Position numbers and translations under genes: made by a program. Shown piece by piece: positions 6,534 through 9,633 of a stretch of 9,633 bases of DNA; within the stretch, counting starts at the first letter, position 1, and each line of letters begins with the position of its first letter. Under the pieces are notes generated by a model. The model searched no databases. It had not been told where the DNA came from and worked only from the letters and a program-made list of their open reading frames with translations. This DNA comes from Bdellovibrio sp. (GTDB lineage: Bacteria; Bdellovibrionota; Bdellovibrionia; Bdellovibrionales; Bdellovibrionaceae), in contig JAGIAF010000091.1 of the NCBI GenBank assembly GCA_017745015.1, forward strand, positions 1,814 through 11,446, in the 5' to 3' direction.

Positions 6534-7812
6534 GCTCCTAGTTCCCCTCTTTGTTGTCTTCACCTGCCTCCAGGCGCAAGCGCGCAAGGAGGCGGTTTTC
6601 TTTGGCGGCGGCGGTGAGCCTGCTAAAGACACAACGATCTTTGATGAGACGTTTGTGAGTTTTTTAAAAGGTACACAAGCTGGTGGTTGGGATACGACAA
6701 CGTACTTTGATGGCGGCCATCGAATGTCAGACGCAATTGCGAATCAACTCACTCGGGGTCGCAATGCCCAAATGACCAGTAAAAATCTCAATGATGAAAT
6801 CGATAACTTAAACGCAAAAATAGAAAAAGGCACACTCGGAAAAGATGATCAGCTATTGATCGCCTTAGCAACTCATGGTCGCCCTCGCAATGGTCAGGAT
6901 ACACATGAGGTGGATACCGTTGGCGGACAATTCAATTTAGACAAGTTGCAAGAAGTGCAGAAATTGGCTGAAGCTAAAGGCGTGAAGCTAGCGATTATAG
7001 ACATGTCCTGCTATTCCGGAAATACCCTGAGTTTGGCGAGCGATAAAACATGTGTGGTGAGTTCGGCCACTTCTGAAAATGTCGGTTACAATGGCACCGG
7101 CACTTCGCTAACTGATCAAATTGGAAAAAAGAAGAATCTTGAGCAAGCATTTTTAGATGCGAGACAAGATCCGAGATTGATTAATCCGGATGCGCCGCAA
7201 ATTTCTACAGCAGCAGGTAAAGTTGCAGGCACGGCCACGAGAGGATTGTCCGAGGGGATGCTCATAAGAGATCAGTTGCAGGGTTCGTTGGAAGCAAACT
7301 CGTGTGAGCCTTTGGATAAACAGAAGTTTGCAAAACTGATTGCGGACCTTAAGGCGGTGTCTGATGCGGCAAATGGAAAAAAGTCAGCAGATCCTTTAGA
7401 GGGTGAGCTCGCGCAGGCGATTCAAGACTATAATAATAAACGCCAGCAGGCCTTGGATAGCTTCACCTTAAGTCAGGCGCTTAATACAAAGACCTGTGCG
7501 ATGGTAAATCAAAAAGAGAGCTGCTTTACACTTAGTAAATGGCAAGAGATGTTAAAAAATATTGAACAAGGCGTGCCTGGATTCAAGGAGAAATGGGTTC
7601 AGGGATTCAAGGAAGCTGCAAAAAAAATTTTGAGTACCTCAGAATATGCTCAATACAAAGAAGCGCGAGATGCCTATGATACCAAGGCGAAAGATCTCTA
7701 TACTCAAGCGGCAGGAGTCGCCAAAGTAGAGCGCAAAATTTATCGCAAGATTTACGAAAAGCAATCAGCACAATCAAAAGGACCAAATCCGTGCAAGGAC
7801 TTTCAATTATGA
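6523..7812 (+). CDS. Secreted clan CD (caspase/legumain-like) cysteine protease
   Basis: 429 residues from the ATG at 6523, preceded by a weak TAGGTG. An in-frame GTG at 6514 adds only three residues. The signal peptide MLTRLLVPLFVVFTCLQAQA is likely cut after A20. The mature protein begins with a strand and Gly-rich loop (AVFFGGGGEP), then shows the clan CD catalytic dyad: H118 in ALATHGRP (His-Gly) and C163 in IIDMSCYSG (D-x-x-C-x-S-G), each following a hydrophobic strand, with CVVSSATSENVGY after it as in legumain/caspase-type folds. The C-terminal part (about 250-429) is helical and Lys/Glu-rich, with scattered cysteines (including NPC near the end) and a short repeat around GFKEKWVQGFKEA. 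The substrate and any activation step cannot be read. It overlaps the lipoprotein gene by 11 nt and the next gene by 4 nt (ATGA), so the three are probably coupled. Confidence 0.8.
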   Translation: MLTRLLVPLFVVFTCLQAQARKEAVFFGGGGEPAKDTTIFDETFVSFLKGTQAGGWDTTTYFDGGHRMSDAIANQLTRGRNAQMTSKNLNDEIDNLNAKIEKGTLGKDDQLLIALATHGRPRNGQDTHEVDTVGGQFNLDKLQEVQKLAEAKGVKLAIIDMSCYSGNTLSLASDKTCVVSSATSENVGYNGTGTSLTDQIGKKKNLEQAFLDARQDPRLINPDAPQISTAAGKVAGTATRGLSEGMLIRDQLQGSLEANSCEPLDKQKFAKLIADLKAVSDAANGKKSADPLEGELAQAIQDYNNKRQQALDSFTLSQALNTKTCAMVNQKESCFTLSKWQEMLKNIEQGVPGFKEKWVQGFKEAAKKILSTSEYAQYKEARDAYDTKAKDLYTQAAGVAKVERKIYRKIYEKQSAQSKGPNPCKDFQL

Positions 7813-8222
7813 AAAATAATCTGTGGAAAACCCTGTTAGCTTTGTGGATATCCCTGCTACCACTAGAAGTCTTTTCAGCGAAAGCTGAATCGAGCACTAC
7901 TGGCACAAAATGCGGCAATTACGTGATCGATGGTGTGATTCGCCACGAGGGCACTAAGGCTGTTTTGAAAATTTACGAAAACTCCGTCAGTGAGACGGTC
8001 TTTCAGTTAGATCCGGATTTAACCGAAGAAGCTTTGTTTATGAAGGACACTCCGGTAACACTTACAGGAAGACTGAGCCGTCCGGTTAAAGAGTATCGTG
8101 GTTCTTTGCAGGCGTTAAAGCCGCCAGTGGCGATCAAAGAGCGTGTTCCAGATCCAGCGCATCCTATGAAGGACTCACAAATGCGTCTTTTGAAAGAAGT
8201 TCCTTGTAGCAAGAAAGATTGA
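7809..8222 (+). CDS. Small secreted protein of unknown function
   Basis: 137 residues. The ATG at 7809 overlaps the protease stop (ATGA, 7809-7812) and has AAGGA (7795-7799) 9 nt upstream. An in-frame GTG at 7791 would precede that Shine-Dalgarno and is less likely. A signal peptide spans about 1-24 to 26 (VFSA-KAE or AKA-ESS). The mature part is beta-rich, with alternating stretches such as YVIDGVIRHEG, TPVTLTGRL and YRGSLQAL that would suit a small barrel or OB-like fold. Two cysteines, C35 near the mature N-terminus and C133 near the C-terminus, could form a disulphide. I do not recognise the family. Its tight coupling suggests a partner, chaperone or inhibitor of the clan CD protease, which is inference only. 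Confidence 0.72.
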   Translation: MKNNLWKTLLALWISLLPLEVFSAKAESSTTGTKCGNYVIDGVIRHEGTKAVLKIYENSVSETVFQLDPDLTEEALFMKDTPVTLTGRLSRPVKEYRGSLQALKPPVAIKERVPDPAHPMKDSQMRLLKEVPCSKKD

Positions 8223-8253
8223 AATTCACAGTCGAGAGAGTTAAAAACCCCCT

Positions 8254-8763
8254 ATGAAAAAGACTGGCAGAGACATTAAAGAGCTAAAAAATTTCGCTCT
8301 TGGCGAAAATAATACGAACTATCCAGAAACATACGCACCAGAAGTGCTTGAGGCATTCGATAATAAAAACCCTGGCAAAATTGCTTGGACGACTTTTGTT
8401 TGCACTGAGTTTACTTCTCTTTGTCCAAAAACAGGCCAACCAGATTTCGCCAAAATCTTTATCAACTACATCGCAGATAAAAAGATGGTGGAATCAAAGT
8501 CGTTGAAGCTTTACATGTTTAGCTTTAGAAACCATGGCGACTTTCATGAAGACTGCGTTCAAACAATTTGCGATGATCTAGTGAAGCTAATGAAACCTAA
8601 ATACATTGAAGTGGTGGGTGAATTTACACCGCGTGGGGGGATTGCGATCTTTCCTTATGCGAGCTACGCTAGTAAAGAAAAGTTTTATCAAGATCTTTGG
8701 AAAAAACGTCTCAGCGAATTTGCTCCGGGCAAATACTCAATGGAGCTGAGCAAACTTTATTAG
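8254..8763 (+). CDS. queF: NADPH-dependent 7-cyano-7-deazaguanine reductase
   Basis: 169 residues. Reduces the nitrile of preQ0 to the aminomethyl group of preQ1 in queuosine biosynthesis; cytosolic. It is the short, unimodular (YkvM-like) form. Visible signatures are catalytic C57 and D64 in EFTSLCPKTGQPDFA, the QueF motif ESKSLKLY at 80-87, substrate-contacting H98/E99 in NHGDFHEDC, and FTPRGGI (124-130). These and the length agree with B. subtilis QueF (about 165 residues). The start is supported by alignment of the N-terminus up to YAPEVLEAF. The Shine-Dalgarno is poor: GAGAGAG at 8234-8240 is 13 nt away. No preQ1 riboswitch is evident in the 31-nt gap upstream. The stop lies 9 nt before ppc, suggesting cotranscription. 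Confidence 0.95.
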   Translation: MKKTGRDIKELKNFALGENNTNYPETYAPEVLEAFDNKNPGKIAWTTFVCTEFTSLCPKTGQPDFAKIFINYIADKKMVESKSLKLYMFSFRNHGDFHEDCVQTICDDLVKLMKPKYIEVVGEFTPRGGIAIFPYASYASKEKFYQDLWKKRLSEFAPGKYSMELSKLY

Positions 8764-8772
8764 AGGTTGCGC

Positions 8773-9633
8773 TTGAAACAGTCCCTTCCCCCTGAGTTCA
8801 CTCACCTTGTAGATTGGTCGGTAACAGAGTTGGGGAAGGTGATTGAGTTTGAATTAGGTCGAAAAGCATTCGAACGGATCGAAAAAATCCGTCGCTTCGT
8901 GAAATCGCCAGCGACTCGAAATCTTAAAGGTCTTATTTCACTTAAAGACCAACTATCAAAACTTTCTCCAGACGAACAGTATCAGGTGGCTCATGCATTT
9001 GCGTTGATGTTAGAGCTAATCAACGCTTGTGAGGCAGCTTATCGTACCCATCGCCTGAAGATCGAAGATAAGGATTTGCCAATACGGCAGCATTCCTATG
9101 GCCGTATCATTCATGTTTTGACGGCGCACCCTACAGAGTCGCGTAGCCCCGATATCATTTTCTATTTTAAAAAGATTCAAGCGCTTTTAGAGCGTCGTTT
9201 TGAAAAGGAGTCTGAGCAAGATACTCCAGAGTTGAACGCTCTTTTAAAGTGGGCTTGGAACATTCCGATGTCAAAGCAGCGTAAGCCCACAGTCATGGAT
9301 GAGGCGGAGTATATTTACTCGCTCGCACTTGAAAAGGACATCATCGAAATATACCTCAAGCACCGCCAAGCCAAACATCCATTTTACATTCGTACGTGGG
9401 TTGGTGGTGATAAAGACGGTCATCCCGGTGTAGATGAAAAAACGATGCTGGCCAGTCTGAATATGGCACGAGAATTCTTGCATCGTTGGCTGAAAGAAGA
9501 AGTTCAGAGCTTCCTGGAGGACATAAAACCGCTGGTTCGTGCCGCGAATCTCAACAAACAACCCATTTCAGTTTTTCATAAGAAAGCGAATTCACTGCGG
9601 CCGCAGCTATCCAAAGTTCGAACTATTCAAAAT
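8773..9633 (+). CDS. ppc: Phosphoenolpyruvate carboxylase, N-terminal part
   Basis: 287 codons are visible with no stop; the gene runs off the window, and full-length PEPC is usually about 800-950 residues. It carboxylates phosphoenolpyruvate to oxaloacetate, refilling the TCA cycle. The start is TTG at 8773 with AGAGG (8762-8766) 6 nt upstream, overlapping the queF stop; another in-frame TTG at 8767 is too close to that site. The first PEPC signature VLTAHPTE places the catalytic histidine at H119 (E. coli H138), and the WVGGDKDGHPGV block (209-220) matches the conserved GGDRDGNP segment, with Lys and His replacing the more common Arg and Asn. The N-terminus is slightly shorter than that of the E. 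coli enzyme. The second catalytic signature lies beyond the window end. Confidence 0.93.
   Translation, partial: MKQSLPPEFTHLVDWSVTELGKVIEFELGRKAFERIEKIRRFVKSPATRNLKGLISLKDQLSKLSPDEQYQVAHAFALMLELINACEAAYRTHRLKIEDKDLPIRQHSYGRIIHVLTAHPTESRSPDIIFYFKKIQALLERRFEKESEQDTPELNALLKWAWNIPMSKQRKPTVMDEAEYIYSLALEKDIIEIYLKHRQAKHPFYIRTWVGGDKDGHPGVDEKTMLASLNMAREFLHRWLKEEVQSFLEDIKPLVRAANLNKQPISVFHKKANSLRPQLSKVRTIQN

Noticed and set aside
8223..8253. preQ1 riboswitch before queF
   Set aside because: Only 31 nt, with no C-rich loop plus A-rich tail arrangement that I can fit to the preQ1-I or preQ1-II patterns.
9271..9561. 96-residue minus-strand open frame
   Set aside because: Shadow of ppc, whose frame carries clear PEPC motifs through this stretch.

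Overview
The window looks like chromosomal DNA from a free-living Gram-negative bacterium. It is rich in secreted and lipid-anchored proteins, has moderate G+C, and uses GTG and TTG starts as well as ATG. The mix of many secreted proteases of unusual architecture with queF and ppc suggests a Bdellovibrio-like predator (Bdellovibrionota). That assignment is inference from gene content, not a database match. No tRNA, rRNA, IS element, CRISPR array or phage gene was seen.

Layout. Positions 1-159 hold no gene. A 700-residue secreted protein (160-2262, minus) carries a metzincin-type zinc motif followed by a long Ser-rich tail. It diverges across a 129-bp intergenic region from a secreted papain-like cysteine protease (2392-3501, plus), whose end overlaps a small secreted DUF333-type protein (3474-3881). 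A structured leader or promoter region (3923-3975) precedes guanine deaminase, guaD (3975-4442). A hairpin and a three-codon mini-ORF separate guaD from a tightly packed trio: a 677-residue lipoprotein (4500-6533) with six-hairpin glycosidase-like features, a secreted clan CD (caspase/legumain-like) cysteine protease (6523-7812), and a small secreted two-cysteine protein (7809-8222). queF (8254-8763) and the N-terminal part of phosphoenolpyruvate carboxylase, ppc (8773 to the window end), close the window.

How the genes relate. guaD (purine salvage), queF (queuosine biosynthesis) and ppc (anaplerosis) are ordinary housekeeping genes. Between and beside them lie six envelope or exported proteins, three of which carry catalytic signatures of three unrelated protease classes (metzincin, papain-like, clan CD). 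The stop/start overlaps (28 nt at 3474-3501, 11 nt at 6523-6533, 4 nt at 7809-7812) argue that the exported proteins work in at least two translationally coupled sets. The lipoprotein/clan CD protease/small protein trio is the best candidate here for an undescribed envelope system.

Regulatory structure is the other notable element. A perfect 8-bp hairpin lies between a Shine-Dalgarno-like AGGAG and the start codon of the papain-like protease. The guaD start codon sits inside an interrupted hairpin that also contains a good -35/extended -10 promoter.
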